From the NCBI GenBank assembly GCA_022605955.1, contig JAKCOZ010000008.1:8558001-8622000 (forward strand): a stretch of DNA of 64,000 nt. The letters run 5' to 3'. A program made the translations under genes and the position numbers. The DNA is from Rallus limicola (lineage: Eukaryota; Chordata; Aves; Gruiformes; Rallidae). The notes below the pieces were generated by a model. That model saw nothing but the letters and a program-made list of their open reading frames with translations. It was not told the origin of the DNA and made no database searches. Of this stretch, positions 21,973 to 34,277 are shown piece after piece. How positions within the stretch are numbered: position 1 is the first letter of the stretch; each line of letters begins with the position of its first letter.

Positions 21973-24000
21973 ATGTTGATTTAATTTCCCTGATGTTGAC
22001 CCAGGGTGGGGATAGTGTGACGAGGAGCTCCCTCACTATTAAACGTCCAGGAAACTGGTGGGAACCCAAGCTAACTGGGAGTTTAGTCTGAGGAAACTAA
22101 ATTAAACACCCATTCTTTGGGGTGTACACGTAGACATCCGGCCTGGGTGTCTGGAGGAGGGCAGTGGGGAGCACACAGCAGCTTACCCAGACCTCTGGCT
22201 TTCTACCAGAGGACTTGAGCTGTGGGGTCCAGCAGAGCCTGGCTGGAAAAGCAGGGGAGCCCTGAGCTTCTGGCTGGAAAGGGAGCTGGGTAAAACTCAG
22301 TGTTGTCGCTTCACAGCATACATTTTGCTTTAAGTTTGGGTTTTTTCACCACCCCACCACCCCAAGCTGTTCCCCCAGCCCCATCTGTTTTCCTCTGGAG
22401 CTGGGGTTTGGGTTACTTTGTCTGACAGCTGCAGCTTTAAACCCACACAGAATGCAGCGGGGCTGCAGCCGCCAGCTGGGGAGAGAAACCAGAGCAATTG
22501 CTACTGCCTGCTTTTTCTTTGTTTTTCCTTTTCTTCTCTTGTCTCTCTGCCCCGAGCAGATCATGCAATAGTCAGCTGAAGGACCCTTGCCAGGGAAAAG
22601 CAAAACCAAATGGTGTTCTTCATTGTTTTGACTTTGCTGCTCTTGTTGGAAAAGGGCCACGGGCCCATCCTTCCGGATTATTTTTTTTGTTTGTTTTTGC
22701 CTCTATAAACAGAAGCTCTTCCTTGCTCAGTATAAACAGCTCTCCTTCAAGAAGTTTATGGTCCCTCCTCCTCCTACCAGCAGTATTGAAGAACTGCAGC
22801 AGACCACAATAAAAATAGCTCAAACCCGGGATTTTTAGGAGTGCAGCAGGTGCCACATTGGCAGCATCAGCCCTCATCAGGTAGGCTAAAAAAAATCCTC
22901 AAAACCCTGTATAAATGAAATCTGTACCTTGGCTTCACACGGGATTTCTCTAAATGTGCCCTAGCAAGGGAAAGAAGGTATGTACATCCTGAAAAGAAGT
23001 GCAAGGGCAGGCTCTGGTTAAGCACTGGTACTGCCTTTGTGTAGCCTAGCTGTTGTGGGCTGGGGGCTGCACTGCCTCCCCCAGGAATGCTGCAAGCAAT
23101 AGAACAGGTCTGAGGGCTGCAGAGGGGTAGTCCTTCAGAGCTCCATGTTTCCTACACAGTGTTGAAGTCCAAGGCCAATGTCTGCAGGCTGAGATGTTGC
23201 ATATTGAACCCCTGTCAGTGCTTTTCTGGCCAAGCTGGAATCAGGATGGCATTGCAACATCAGCTCCTCCTGTTTCCCTGACCACAGCTGGCAGCTGCTG
23301 CTGCACCGTCACTGGGGCTGGGGCTCACCAGCACGTTTTTCCCTGTGCCACTGGTGCATCTGGGGGAGAGAGTGTTGTGGTGTGACTTGGGAAAAGTCAA
23401 GGCCAATGGCAGCATTATTTCCTTTGCTAATTGTGGAGCTGCACCATAACCCTTTGCTGTGACACAAGATGGAGCGAGGTGTGTCTGCTTCCCATCCTCT
23501 TTGCTCTGTACAGTGGAGTGAGATGATGCTCAACAGCTGAAGGCTGAGCCTGACCTCTGGAAGATGAGTGCCTCACAGTCTTTGACCTGGTTAACCTTGC
23601 ATTTGTCCAGCCATGTGGAACGTGAATGAATTAGTGTGTTGAGGAAAGGGTCGCTAAGAGTCCTGGAAAGAAATACAAAGTGAGATGATAATTGACTACA
23701 TCCCCAGCCGAGCAGCATCTCCCAACCCTTCTATTCCAGCAACATCTCTGTATGTGAACACCCTTTGGGCTGGAATTGACTGTTGATCCTCTTCACTGCC
23801 AGCCTGCAAAAAAAGCCAGAACAACACAATAGGATAGAGACACAGGGTTTGATTTCATCTTCTCCCTTTCTCCATGCCCACTAGTTAGTGCAGGCAGCCA
23901 CTGGATGCAGCCCAACAGAAACTCCTCCGTTCAACTGCCACCACCCAGAAGGGTTACCCAGCCTGCAGGTAGGCAAAAGCTGCAACCATGGATTCACATG
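21973..24000. other. Intergenic stretch, no gene recognised
   Basis: No homology was recognised. The region has T-rich runs near 22681-22699 and A-rich runs near 22890. It ends at the edge of the first LTR-like repeat. Confidence 0.5.
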
Positions 24001-24002
24001 CA

Positions 24003-25035
24003 CAAGGATGAGGAGATTAATTTCATCAATTACTTTATTACATCTTACTACAGGTCATCATTACCAAGGCAAGTACACATACAACAGGTATATCTGTACC
24101 ACAGATCACTACCAGAAAGCAAATATATGTATATTTCAACAGCAGCAGTAACAATATTAGAAACAAGTTACTACAGAACTACCACTAATAAAGCAGCAAA
24201 CACACTTACCAGTAACTACTTATATCCATGCATTATATAAATACACACACATATATATATGTATATGGGTGTGTGTGTATATATATATATATACATATAT
24301 ATACATATATATATGTGTGTGTGTGTGTGTGTATTTACTGGTAGCAAATGCTCATCAAACCCATCCCAGAAGTAGAGCATATTGGATGAAGTCTCACTTG
24401 GACAATGATCCGCGTCACGGAGCCCAGAGGCAGCCAGGCGTCCCTGGTAAGAATCTGCTTTGTTGAAAATGTTCTGGGGAAAAGGAGTTCGTGCACAGGG
24501 ACTTCTCAGAGAGAGGTGCTCCATTTTGGGTATAGAAGAAGTTCTTTTTACATCACAAAGACATAAGAGGTTGAGGACCACAACCACTAGCTGGAGCAGT
24601 CAACAGATGCTGTGAATTTCTGTTCTTCACCTGGCACAGCCAATAATAGATGATGTTTCTATTTTCTCATGCAAATGTCTGTATTTTTCAGACTGTTTTT
24701 CAGAGCAGCCAATGGCACTGAATGACTTTCAGGATGTTTTTCCCATTTTTCTGACTTTTTTTCACCTTTCCAGATGACAACTTGCTGCTACAGTTCCTTG
24801 GGTTTGTGCTTTCACTGAAGACATCTCAGGAACTCTGGTTTCTCAGTACCCAGCTGCACTTCAAAGATGCCAGCTGTGTTCCTCAAGGATACTGGTTGCT
24901 GGAGGCCCAGGCTGGCAGGCCTTTTCTCTGTCAGTAGTTGAGCAGACATCTTCTTCTGTGCAATATATTCCCCATTATAACCAGGTCGCCTTTAGGGCTG
25001 CTCCCATCACTCCACCCCTTGGCCTTCCACCACTG
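24003..25035 (-). mobile_element. LTR copy A of a degraded endogenous retrovirus
   Basis: This ~1 kb block aligns by eye with 37225-38262 over almost its whole length, in the same orientation. Shared blocks include CACCTTTCCAGATGA followed by AACTTGCTG, the stretch around CAGCTGCACTTCAAAGATGCC, and the final TGCTCCCATCA. Divergence is clearly above 10 percent, with many small indels. Orientation follows from copy B, which borders a minus-strand gag-like region, so this would be the 3' LTR if both belong to one provirus. A TA/CA microsatellite (24241-24333) lies inside it. Confidence 0.6.
24241..24333. repeat. (TA)n/(CA)n/(TG)n compound microsatellite
   Basis: Alternating purine-pyrimidine runs: CA, TA, TG, TA, then (TG)9 ending near 24332. 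Such tracts are often polymorphic and can adopt Z-form or cruciform DNA. Confidence 0.9.
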
Positions 25036-25319
25036 ATGGGTCACTAGGAGTGAGACTACACCCAGCCTGGTGTGTCTCTCTTGCCTCCTAATGTGTGAGG
25101 CGGAGGAGACCCATGGCCCTGTTGGGCTCAATGTTTTTACAACTTCTGAGAGGGTTTGTTGGCAGAGGCATGAATATAGAGTACTGGTTTGGGTAAAAGT
25201 GATACAGGCAGTGCTTCAATAGGAGATACACTACAGAAAAGCATGAATCCTACAGCTAGGACAAGCGCTAATGTCACTGAGTCATGTTGTGCCTGTGCTC
25301 TGGGGTCTGGCAGCCAAGA

Positions 25320-26300
25320 TCACAGAATCATAGAATGCTTTGTGTTGGAAGGGACCTTTAAAAGTCATCTATTCCAATCTCCCTGCACTAAGCAGGGACA
25401 CCTTTAACTAGATCAGGTTGCTCAGAGCTTCCTCAAACCTGACTTTGAATGTCTCCAGGGATGGGGCCTCTACCACCTCTGGCCAACCTGTTCCACTGTC
25501 TCACCACCCTCATACTGAAGAACTTCTTCCTGATGTCTAATCTAAACCTACCCTGCTGTAGTTTGAAACCATTCATTGCCCCTCATATCACTTTGTACAC
25601 TTAGTCTTCCCCAGATTTCCTGTAGGTCCCCCCCTTCAGGTACTGGAAAGCTGCTATCAGGGCTCCCCTGAGCCTTCTTTCTCCAGTCTGAACAAGCCCA
25701 ACTCAGCCTGTCTTTGTAGGAGAGGTGCTCCAGCCTCTGATCATCCTTGTGGCCCTCCTCTGGACCCACTCCAAGAGGTCCATGTCCATCTTGTGCTGAG
25801 GATGCCAGAGCTGGACACAGTACTCCAGGTGTGGCTCTCACCAAAGTAGAGGAAGACTCACTCCACAATCTGCTGGCCACACTTCTTTTGATGTAGCCCA
25901 GGATACGATTTGCTTTCTGGCCTACAAGTGCACATTGTTGGCTCATGTCCATTTTTTTTGTCTATCAGTACCTCCAAGTCCTTTCCCACAGGGCTGCTCC
26001 TATCACATCATCCCCCAGCCTGTATTAGTAGCGAGGATTGTCCCGACCCAAGTGCATGACTTTGCACCTGTCCTTATTGAACTTCATGAGGTTGGCATGA
26101 GCCCACCTCTCTAGCTTGTCCAGGTCCCTCTGGATGACATCCCATCCCTCTGGCATGTCAGCTGCACTGCTCAGCTTAGTGTCATCTGCAAACTTGCTGA
26201 GGGTGCATTCAATCCCACTCTCTGTATCACTGATGAAGATATTAAACTATACTGGTCTCAATACGGGTTCCTGAGGGACATTCACCACTTGTCACCCCTA
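25320..26300 (-). mobile_element. CR1 LINE 3' fragment
   Basis: The plus strand begins with CACAGAATCATAGAATG, the reverse complement of the CR1 3' terminal repeat, then runs back through the 3' UTR and the end of ORF2. The ORF2 frame is broken by stops and shifts. The 5' end is truncated, as usual for CR1. No target-site duplication is expected of this family. Confidence 0.88.
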
Positions 26301-27736
26301 AGATAAAGGCCATGGCTAGCCCTGGGCTGTGCTAGGCCACATCTCAGGGACTAAATAGTCTAGGCCATGTCTTATCAGGACAAACAGAACCAGCCCAAGC
26401 TGAGACTAGACAAAACTAAAACCATTACAGCTGCACACGTGCACAAACACCAAGGAAGATCGGGGGTGGGGGGATGACTATACAAGTCAGTCACTTTACA
26501 CTATAGATACCTAGCTGTAGTCCCCCCAAGCCTGCTGAGGAGCCATGCACAGCAGCAGGCTGCACAGAGGTGGTCTCCCCTTGGGCAGGGATGCTTCTCA
26601 AGGTTAGTCCTCGAGGTTGAGAAACTCTTCCCCAGCAGCTCTAATGAGGTAAGTGACATTTTGCACTAGGCCTAAAAGTATATTATATGCTAGCAACATT
26701 TACATATCCAACTCTAGCTTAATTATTAGCAGTGTAGAAGCAGCAGGCTGTTTTACTGCTATCTAATCACCATCTAAATTATAATTTAAAGAATCCTTTA
26801 AATCATTGCTGGATCATTATTAAATCACTAATTATCATTCAATTATTGCTTAATCACCATTTGATTACCATTTGATTTTCAGTCAATCATTGATTAATTA
26901 CCATTCAATCATCATTTAGTCACTAATAAAAACCTTTTAGATAACCACACAATGATGCCTTCTCTTAATAATTCACTGGTGACAGTGTGCAGGTTTGAGA
27001 GTGAGTTAATGTCTGTAGGGTCTGTAAAGGTTCCATAGGGGCATTTTGGGCAATTTCAAGTGGAGCAGAAATACCAACAACAGCTTCTTCTAATTCAGGG
27101 ACAGCCAAGTTTGGAAACAGTGCCCATACAAACAAGGGAAACTGCAGGATTAGACACCCTGCCCTGATTCCCTACAGGGTAATGGTTGTGTTGGAAGTTA
27201 AATGTCAAATCTTGAGTTTGAATTGCTGAAGGAGCTATGGTACATGTGCTGGGTGCTGTGGTGGTAGACTCTTGGGGTATTAGTGCCACAAAGCTGGAAC
27301 CATCCAAGTGGTAAAATATCTGCCCCCAGCTTCACCCAGAGTCATTGCCAAGTCTGCAGAATGAACACCATGGATTAGAGAAACCATTCCATTTCTGAAA
27401 GCACATTGATCAAAGTGTCTAAAAGGGGTTACAATCTATACAGCCAGACATGTTGCTAGGGCCAGGTAGGTCCCAATTATCATTAGCACTTAAGCCAACC
27501 ATTACTCTGTAGACAATAGCATGTACAATTAACACTAGTGAGATTACAGTATCTTTGACAATCTGTACAAATTTTCCATGTAAGATGCTAAAGCCCATTA
27601 AAAGCATGTGTGTTTGTAATTGCTGAGTCATTAGTTCAGGTTCATGAGATTTCCAGAATCAATATAAGCTTGTGTTCTCTCACACATGTTGAAACTATGC
27701 TTGGTGTGACTGCAAGATGAACTGTAATCACAATTG
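26301..27736. other. AT-rich unassigned stretch with possible retroviral remains
   Basis: 26755-26935 is a degenerate array of short words such as AATCACCATTT and AATCATTATT. 27000-27700 read on the minus strand gives two open frames of about 70 codons with hydrophobic and Cys-containing segments that could be env remains of the retrovirus whose LTRs flank the region. This assignment is weak. No cellular gene was seen. Confidence 0.35.
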
Positions 27737-29085
27737 CTCAGAATCACAGAATCACAGAATGTCATGGGTTGGAAGGGACCCCAAGGATCATCAAGCTCCA
27801 TCCCCCTGCCACAGGCAGGGACACCAACCTCAGGCCAGATCTACACAAGGTTGCCCAGGGCCCCATCTAACCTGGCCTTGAACACCTCCAGGGATGGGGC
27901 CTCCACTACCTTTCTGGGCAGCCTGTTCCAGCACCTCACTAGTCTCTCTGTGAAAAACTTCCCCCTGACATCTAATCTAAACCTTCCTTCCTTTAGCTTT
28001 AGTCCATTCCCCCTTGTCCTGCCATTTTCTACCCTTTTAAAAAGTTGAATCCCCTCCTGTTTGTATGCTCCCTTCAGGGACTGGAAGGCTGCAATGAGGT
28101 CCCTCCGCAGCCTTTTCTTCTCCAGGCTGAACAAGCCCAGCTCCCTCAGCCTCTCCTTGTAGGGAAGGTGTTCCATCCCTCTAATCATCCTCATGGCCCT
28201 CCTCTGAACCCTCTGCAACAGTTCTACATCTTTCTTGTATTGGGGGCCCCAGATCTGGACACAGGACTCCAGATGGGGCCTCACGAGGGCCCCTCACAGG
28301 GGCCTCCCTGTCCCTGCTGGCCACTCCTCTCCTGATGGAGCCCAGGATACCATTGGCCTTCCGAGCTGCAAGAGCACACTGCTGGCTCATGTTAAGTTTC
28401 TCGTCTACCAGAATCCCCAAGTCCTTCTCAGCAGGGCTACTCTCAAGGAGCTCTTCTCCCACTCTGTACCTGTGTCTGGGATTCCTCCTGCCCAAATGCA
28501 ACACCTTACACTTGGCAGTGTTGAACCTCATTGGGGTTCACCCAGGCCCAACTTTCCAGCCTGTCAAGATCCCTCTGGATGGCTGCCTTTCCTTCTGTTG
28601 TGTCAAGCACACCACTCAGCTTGGTGTCATCTGCAAACTTGCTGAGGGTGCACTCAATTCCATCCTCGATGTCATTGATAAAGATGTTAAAGAGCCCCTG
28701 TCCCAAGACAGTCCCAAGGCACAAGGTATGCTTGTCACCGGCCTCCACCTGGACACAGAGCCATTGACCACCACCCTTTGGCTACGTTTGGTCAACCAGT
28801 TTCTTATCCACTGGATGGTCCACCCATCAAATCCACATCTCTCCAATTTAGAGATAAGGATGTGGTGGGGGCTGTGTCAAAGGCCTTGCACAAGCCCAGG
28901 TAGATGGCATCGGTTGCCTTCCCTTTGTCTACCGATGCCGTCACTTGCTCACCTTCCCCACTACAAAGCCCCAGGAAATTGTGTCCTGGGGCTTTGTAAT
29001 GCACCATGGGGGCTCATCACAGGAATGTGTTTGGACAGGCTGTTGTCAATAATTTGGTGTATTGGGGAGTAAGGATGCCAAATTA
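27737..29085 (-). mobile_element. CR1 LINE fragment with ORF2 reverse transcriptase remains
   Basis: The 3' end (CACAGAATCACAGAATG on the plus strand) is at the left. Minus-strand translation 28284-27841 gives about 147 uninterrupted residues of the ORF2 C-terminal region. Further upstream, out of frame with it, are RT pieces with the FADD catalytic motif (within 28506-28748) and the segment after it. It is the best-preserved ORF2 in the window but is frameshifted and 5'-truncated, so it is dead. Confidence 0.92.
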
Positions 29086-29940
29086 GGTTGATACCAAGAT
29101 GTTTCAGGCAGAGGTTCTACACATCTAACGGTTGAGGGTGGTGTAAGCAATGCCAACAATCCAATTCACTGCCCACTTGGCAATTCATATTCATAAATTG
29201 ACCAGTGCCATTGTAATTACTGGATATGATAGCTTAACTGTTGTAAGAAAGGTGTTGATGGTGTCATTCCATTCCTGCCGACTTGCCAGATCAGTATGGT
29301 GAACACAGCAGGGCCAAAATCCAGGGAGAATGATCTCAGTTTCTGGCTGGTGATGTTGCAGTTAGTGTGACCTGGAAGAAAAGCAAAACCGCTTCATTCC
29401 CTTTGGCCATTAGGTAACTGAGACACCCACCACTTAGAAATTAGATGCTCATCACCCTGGTGATTGAGCACCTTCCTTTCATTTGCCATCTTTTACATTT
29501 CCAATCATTACATATATATTGCTTTGGAGATGGGCTCCCCCAGCTTTTGCATATTATACAATTCCCATTGATCCAGCTGTGACACGCTCTGTGCACCACC
29601 AGCTCCTGGGTGGCACTGTGTGCAGTGGGTGGTGGAGCCACGTGGGGAGCACCACCCGTGGGGCTGCCAGCAGCAGCAAAGGATGCAGGATACAAAAAGG
29701 ATACAAAAAGGAACTGAACAGGGAGCATTCCCTGAGGGAATGAGGGTGATTTAAACAGGCTAAAACAATATTCTTGGGGATGGAGGCAGGCCAGTGGGAA
29801 GTGTGACCAGGTAGAGGTGAACAGACTGAGGAGAGTCCAAGAAGGAGATAGACCAGTGGAGCTGTGCTCTTCCATCCCTGATGCATGCAAGCCAACCCAG
29901 GGTGGCCACTATGGAAGCAGATCCAGGATCTGTTTTTGTA
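29086..29940. other. Unassigned stretch between CR1 copies
   Basis: No cellular gene was recognised. The part 29100-29480 may be retroviral env-like on the minus strand (weak). 29480-29900 has two overlapping minus-strand open frames of 113-149 codons with no family resemblance. Confidence 0.35.
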
Positions 29941-31002
29941 CCAGGAGAAAGGCAGTTATGAGCAATAGGGAGGGGTAGAAGGTTACTGTACAGAGCTGTA
30001 GGAGAAACTCCTCCTTACCTTCTCAGATACCCTTACAGAACAGGCATGAGTCCCTGGGTATGGTACATGAAGCACATAGTGAGCTAGAAGAGGAGGAACC
30101 CAGGCAAGCAGTCTCAGCAAGATCACAGCAAGGCCTGTATTAAGATCAGCACCAAGAAGAAACAACAGCAAGTTGTGGTCATCAATGACACCCTCCTGCG
30201 TGGAACAGAAGCACCCATTGGCAGACCAGACCCTCTTTTCAGGGAAGTTTGCTGCCTCCCTGGGGCCAGAATTAGGGATGTCACCAGAGCTTTGGACTAT
30301 TATCCACTTCTGCTTTTTCATGTGGCTACTAATGATACTGCAACAAACAGTCCAAGCTGATCAAAATATATTTCAGTACCTGAGGAAGAATGCAAAAAAA
30401 CCCTTCAGGAGCACAGGTAGTGATTTCCTTGATCCTCCTAGTAATGGAGAGAGCCTTTGGAAGAAACAGGTGAGCCCAAGTTATCAATACCTGACTCCAG
30501 GACTGGTGCCTCCATCAAAACTTCAGGGTTTAAAACCATGGAAGAGTCTTCAAGGCACAAGGTACGCTGGGATCTGACAGGATTCACCTGCCTTGATGGG
30601 AAAAAATACATCTTTGGCTGTAAGCTGGCAGACTTTATTTAGAGGGCTTTCACAGAGACTTGATGGGGAAGGGTATACTGGCAAGAGAGCTGAAGGTAAG
30701 CCAAGGGTTGGCATGGCAACACCTGAGGGAGATGATGCTAGTGGGAACATTAGCATCTGGTTCAAAGGACAGGGAGCTACTGGAGAGGGTACAAAAAAGG
30801 GCTAAGAAGATGATTAGGGGACTAGAACATCTCTCCATGAAGAGAGGCTGAGGGACTTGGGACTTTTTAGCCTAGAGAAGACTAAGGGCAGATTTTATCA
30901 ACGCTCATAAATACTTGAGGGGAGGGTGTCAGGAGGATGGGGTCAGTCTTTTTTCAGTGGTGCCCAGTGACAGGACAAGAGGCAATGAGCACAAACTTCA
31001 AT
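29940..31002 (+). mobile_element. CR1 LINE, plus strand, with ORF1 esterase-like remnant
   Basis: 30175-30360 translates to an ORF1 segment typical of full-length CR1: a LLRGTEAP block, CCLPGAR, then a hydrophobic strand leading to HVATNDTA, corresponding to the SGNH-type esterase domain of CR1 ORF1. From 30770 to 31002 the sequence instead matches the C-terminal ORF2 region (ERVQKRAKKMIRGLEHLS). Most of ORF2 is therefore missing between them. This is an internally deleted element or two adjacent fragments. The right edge abuts an oppositely oriented CR1 tail. Confidence 0.7.
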
Positions 31003-31058
31003 ATCACAGAATCATAGAATGTGTTAGGTTGGAAGGGACCCTTAAAGGTCACCTAGTC
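31003..31058 (-). mobile_element. CR1 3' tail fragment
   Basis: A very short 3' end: CACAGAATCATAGAATG followed by the GGTTGGAAGGGACC block, cut off after about 55 bases by the next CR1 copy. Confidence 0.8.
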
Positions 31059-32974
31059 ATAGAATCAAAGAATATCCTGAGTTGGGAGAGACTCATAAGG
31101 ATCATCGAGTCCAACTCCTGGCTCCACCCAGGGCCAGCCAAGTCAGAGCAGGGCACTGAGCACATCGTCCAGACGCTTCTTGGACTCAGCCAAGCTCAGT
31201 GCAGTGACCGGTTCCCTGGGGAGCCTGTTCAGTGCCCGACCGCCCTCTCAGTAAAGAGCCTCTTCCTAACATCCACCCTGAACCGCCCCTGTCTCAGCTT
31301 CATGCCACTCACTCACGTTCTATCACTGGTCACCTAAGAGAGAAGATTGGCATCTGTGCCTTCGCTGCCCCTTGTCAGGAAGCCACAGACCACGATGAGG
31401 TCTCCCCTCAGCCTCCTCATCAGGCTGTGCAAACCGAGGGACCTCAGCCTCTCCTCTAAGACTTTCCCTTCAGACCCTTCTCATCCTCATTGCCCTCCTC
31501 TGGATATTCTCCAATAGTTTTATGACCCTCTTGAACTGTGGCACCCAAAACTGCAAGCACAGGACTTGAGGTGAGGCCGCACCAGTGCAGTGTAGAGTGG
31601 GACAATCCCCTTCCTGGACTGGCTGACAATGCAGTGCTTGATGCATCCCAGGATACAGTTGGCCCTCCTGGCTGCCTGGCCACACAGCTGGCTCATGGGG
31701 AACTTGCTGTCAACCAAGATCCCCAAATCCCTCTCAGCACAGCTGGCCTCCAGTGTCTGATCCCCTAGTCTGGATGTGTGGCAAGGGTTGCCCCTTCCAA
31801 GGAGCAGAATCCAGCACTTGCCCTTGTTAAACTTCCTGCTGTTGGTGACTGCCCAGCTCTCTGCCAGGCCTCTCCACCCTCAATGGAGTCAACAGCTCCT
31901 CCCAATTTCATGTCATCTGCAAACTTACTTCAGGCACCCTCTAGTCCTGTGTCTGAGTCATTTATGAAAACATTAAAAACAACTGGCCCTAAAATGGAGC
32001 CCTGAGAAACCCCACTAGTGACTGGCTGCCAGTCTGATGTTAGCCCATTCACTGCCACCCTCTGGGCCCAACCCTCAGCCAATTGCCCACCCAACACATT
32101 ATGGCTTTGTCTAGTTGTGTGAGACACAGTATTGAAGCCCTTGCTGAAATCTGAAAGAGCATCAACTGGTTTCCCTTGGTCGACCAGATGGATGACCTCG
32201 TCATAAAAGGACATCAGGTTTGATAAACAGGCTGGGACCAATGACTGCTTTGTCCTTTAGGTGCTTTTCAATAGCTCCCAGCATGATTTTCTCTGTAATT
32301 TTTTCAGGAACTGAGGTGAGACTGACAGACCTGCAATTACCAGGGTCTTCTTTCTTGCCCTTCCTGAAAATTGGCATAACAGTTGCCAGCTTCCAGTCAA
32401 CTGGGATCTCTCCAGATACTCAAGACCATTGAAAAATAATTGAGAGAGGGCTCACAGTGACATCAGCCAACTCCCTGAGTAGCCTGGGATGAATCCCATG
32501 GACTTACATGAATCCAGGTGGAGCAGCAAATCATCCCCAAGTTCAAGGTTCACTACAGATTTATTGTTACCACAGTCATGATCCTCCAGCTTAGGGGATC
32601 TGAGGTCCCAGAGCCCAACAACTGTGTAGAAGACAGGTGTTAAACATCTCTGCTTTGTCTATGTCTCTGTTAGTAAGGTGACCATTCTCATTGAGTAACT
32701 GATCAGTGTTCTACTTGGTCCTCCTCTTGTCAATGTATTTGAAAAAAACCCACTTCTTATTGTCTGCCACAGTACTGGCCAGCCTCAACTCTAACTGAGC
32801 TTTGGCCATGTGAATTTTCTCCCTACAAACAGTGTCCCTGTAATCTTCCCACATTGCCTGACCTTGCTTGCAGTGGCTGTACATCTTCTTTTTCCACCTA
32901 AGGTCTAGAAGATCCCTGTTCAGCCAAGCCGGACTTCCTGCCCCACCTACTTCACTTCCAACCTTTAGTCTATT
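31059..32974 (-). mobile_element. CR1 LINE, long ORF2-containing copy of another subfamily
   Basis: Starts at the left with a variant 3' tail (ATAGAATCAAAGAATATCC) and GAGTTGGGAGAGACTCATAAGG, which differ from the other copies. Continues for about 1.9 kb into ORF2. Minus-strand 32989-32711 encodes about 92 uninterrupted residues of the region between endonuclease and reverse transcriptase (WLNRDLLDLRWKKKMYSHCK). Other parts carry stops and frameshifts. Confidence 0.85.
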
Positions 32975-33195
32975 CCAACCTCCCTGCACTAAGCAGGGAC
33001 ACCTTTAACTAGATCAGGTTTCCTGTAGGTCCCCTTCAGGTACTGGAAGGCTGCTATCAGGGCTCCTGAGCCTTCTTTCTCCAGTCTGAACAAGCCCAAC
33101 TCAGCCTGTCTTTGTAGGAGAGGTGCTCCAGCCTCTGATCATCCTTGTGGCCCTCCTCTGGACCCACTCCAAAAGGTCTATGTCCTTCTTATATA
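32975..33195 (-). mobile_element. CR1 fragment
   Basis: Nearly the same words as in the copy at 25.36-25.79 kb (CTGCACTAAGCAGGGACACC, TCAGCCTGTCTTTGTAGG, then CTCTGGACCCACTCCAA), but with about 180 bp deleted after AGATCAGGTT. Minus-strand orientation; the 3' tail is missing. Confidence 0.8.
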
Positions 33196-33224
33196 TAATG
33201 CATTATCTAATAGAGGAATATATA

Positions 33225-33462
33225 ATAAATTAGGTATAAGAAGTTCCACCTAAACTTGAGGAAGAACTTTATTGTAAGGGTGGCAGAGCAGTGGGACAGG
33301 CTGTCCAGCGAGGTTGTGGAGTCTCCTTCTCTGGAGGTATTTAAAACCTGCCTGGACACAATCCTGTGCAACCTGCTCCAGGTGATCCTGCTCTAGCAGG
33401 TGGTAGGACGAGATGATCTCCAGAGGTCCCTTCCAACCCCAAACTTTCTGTGATTCTGTGAG
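33225..33462 (+). mobile_element. CR1 3' end, plus strand
   Basis: Runs from AAGTTCCACCTAAACTTGAGG through the 3' UTR to AGGTCCCTTCCAACCCC and the terminal TTCTGTGATTCTGTGAG. It is oriented opposite to the copies on its left, so the two could pair as an inverted repeat. Confidence 0.88.
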
Positions 33463-33905
33463 TTGCTACCCTGGATTTCAAGAGAGCAGACTTTGGGCTA
33501 TTCAGGGAGCTACTTAGCAGTGTGCCCTGGGGATCTGCTTTTGAGGGTTTAGAAGTTCATGAGTGCTGGTCAGTTTTTAAAAGAACAGCTGGAGTGTTCC
33601 TTTAAAACACGGTGCTGGGATCCACGATATAAAAAGGATGTGAAGGTCCTTGAATGCATCCAGAGGAGGGCAACAAATCTGGTGAGAAGGCTGGAAGGCA
33701 TGTCCTGTGGGGAGCAGCTGAGGACTCTGGGGTGGCCTGGCTTGGAGAGAAGGAGGCTGAAGGGTGACCCCATTGCTCTCTGCAGCTTCCTGAGGAGGGG
33801 TTGTGGAGAGGGAGGTGCTGAGCTCTTCTCCCTGGGATCCAGTGCTGTCACAAGGGAATGGGAGCAGTTTTGTATTTCTGGAGGCGTGCCCCATGTGATG
33901 GGGTC
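33463..33905 (+). mobile_element. CR1-like fragment, plus strand
   Basis: 33559-33930 is open for 123 codons and resembles the CR1 ORF2 C-terminus (a WDPRYKKDVKVLECIQRRA block, then a Gly/Leu-rich helix). It lacks the 3' tail. Similarity to the 27.8-28.3 kb copy is moderate, so it is an older or different subfamily. Confidence 0.75.
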
Positions 33906-34277
33906 TTATCTTACAGGACTGTATCTGTAGTCAGCCAGGACCTTTCCCAAGGCAAAAAACACAGGTAGGGACCTTGCCACCCCTTTCATCCAAATGTACA
34001 GGAGTTAACTGGGCTTTATCAGGATCTTGCTGCTACAATATCAACTGATCTTCTCTCTCTGTGTACCCTACACACAGCCTTTTTGTTTTATGGGGCCCGT
34101 GGCCTGACACTCTGAAACCCTGTGTATTAATAAATGAATCCCTTCCTTGTCAATCCTTGCCCATGCCCAGGTAGCACGGCTCTTTAACAGAGTGTGTAAG
34201 GCTCAAGGAATCACACCAAGCTCTACAGATCTCAGAGCAATTACAAAATTATTTGGACCTTACTGGGGGAGTCAGAG
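33906..34277. other. Unassigned stretch, possible LTR fragment
   Basis: Contains AATAAATGAATCCC (near 34129) after a TGACACTCTGAAACCCTGTG block, reminiscent of the poly(A) region of a retroviral LTR read on the plus strand. No ends could be placed. Confidence 0.25.

Noticed and set aside
21888..22091. Plus-strand 67-codon frame with an Arg/Ser/Tyr-rich start
   Set aside because: It overlaps the TATA-like element and reads through the splice-donor-like site; it is better explained as non-coding.
28335..29072. Plus-strand open frame of 245 codons
   Set aside because: It is the antisense shadow of the CR1 ORF2 copy on the minus strand.
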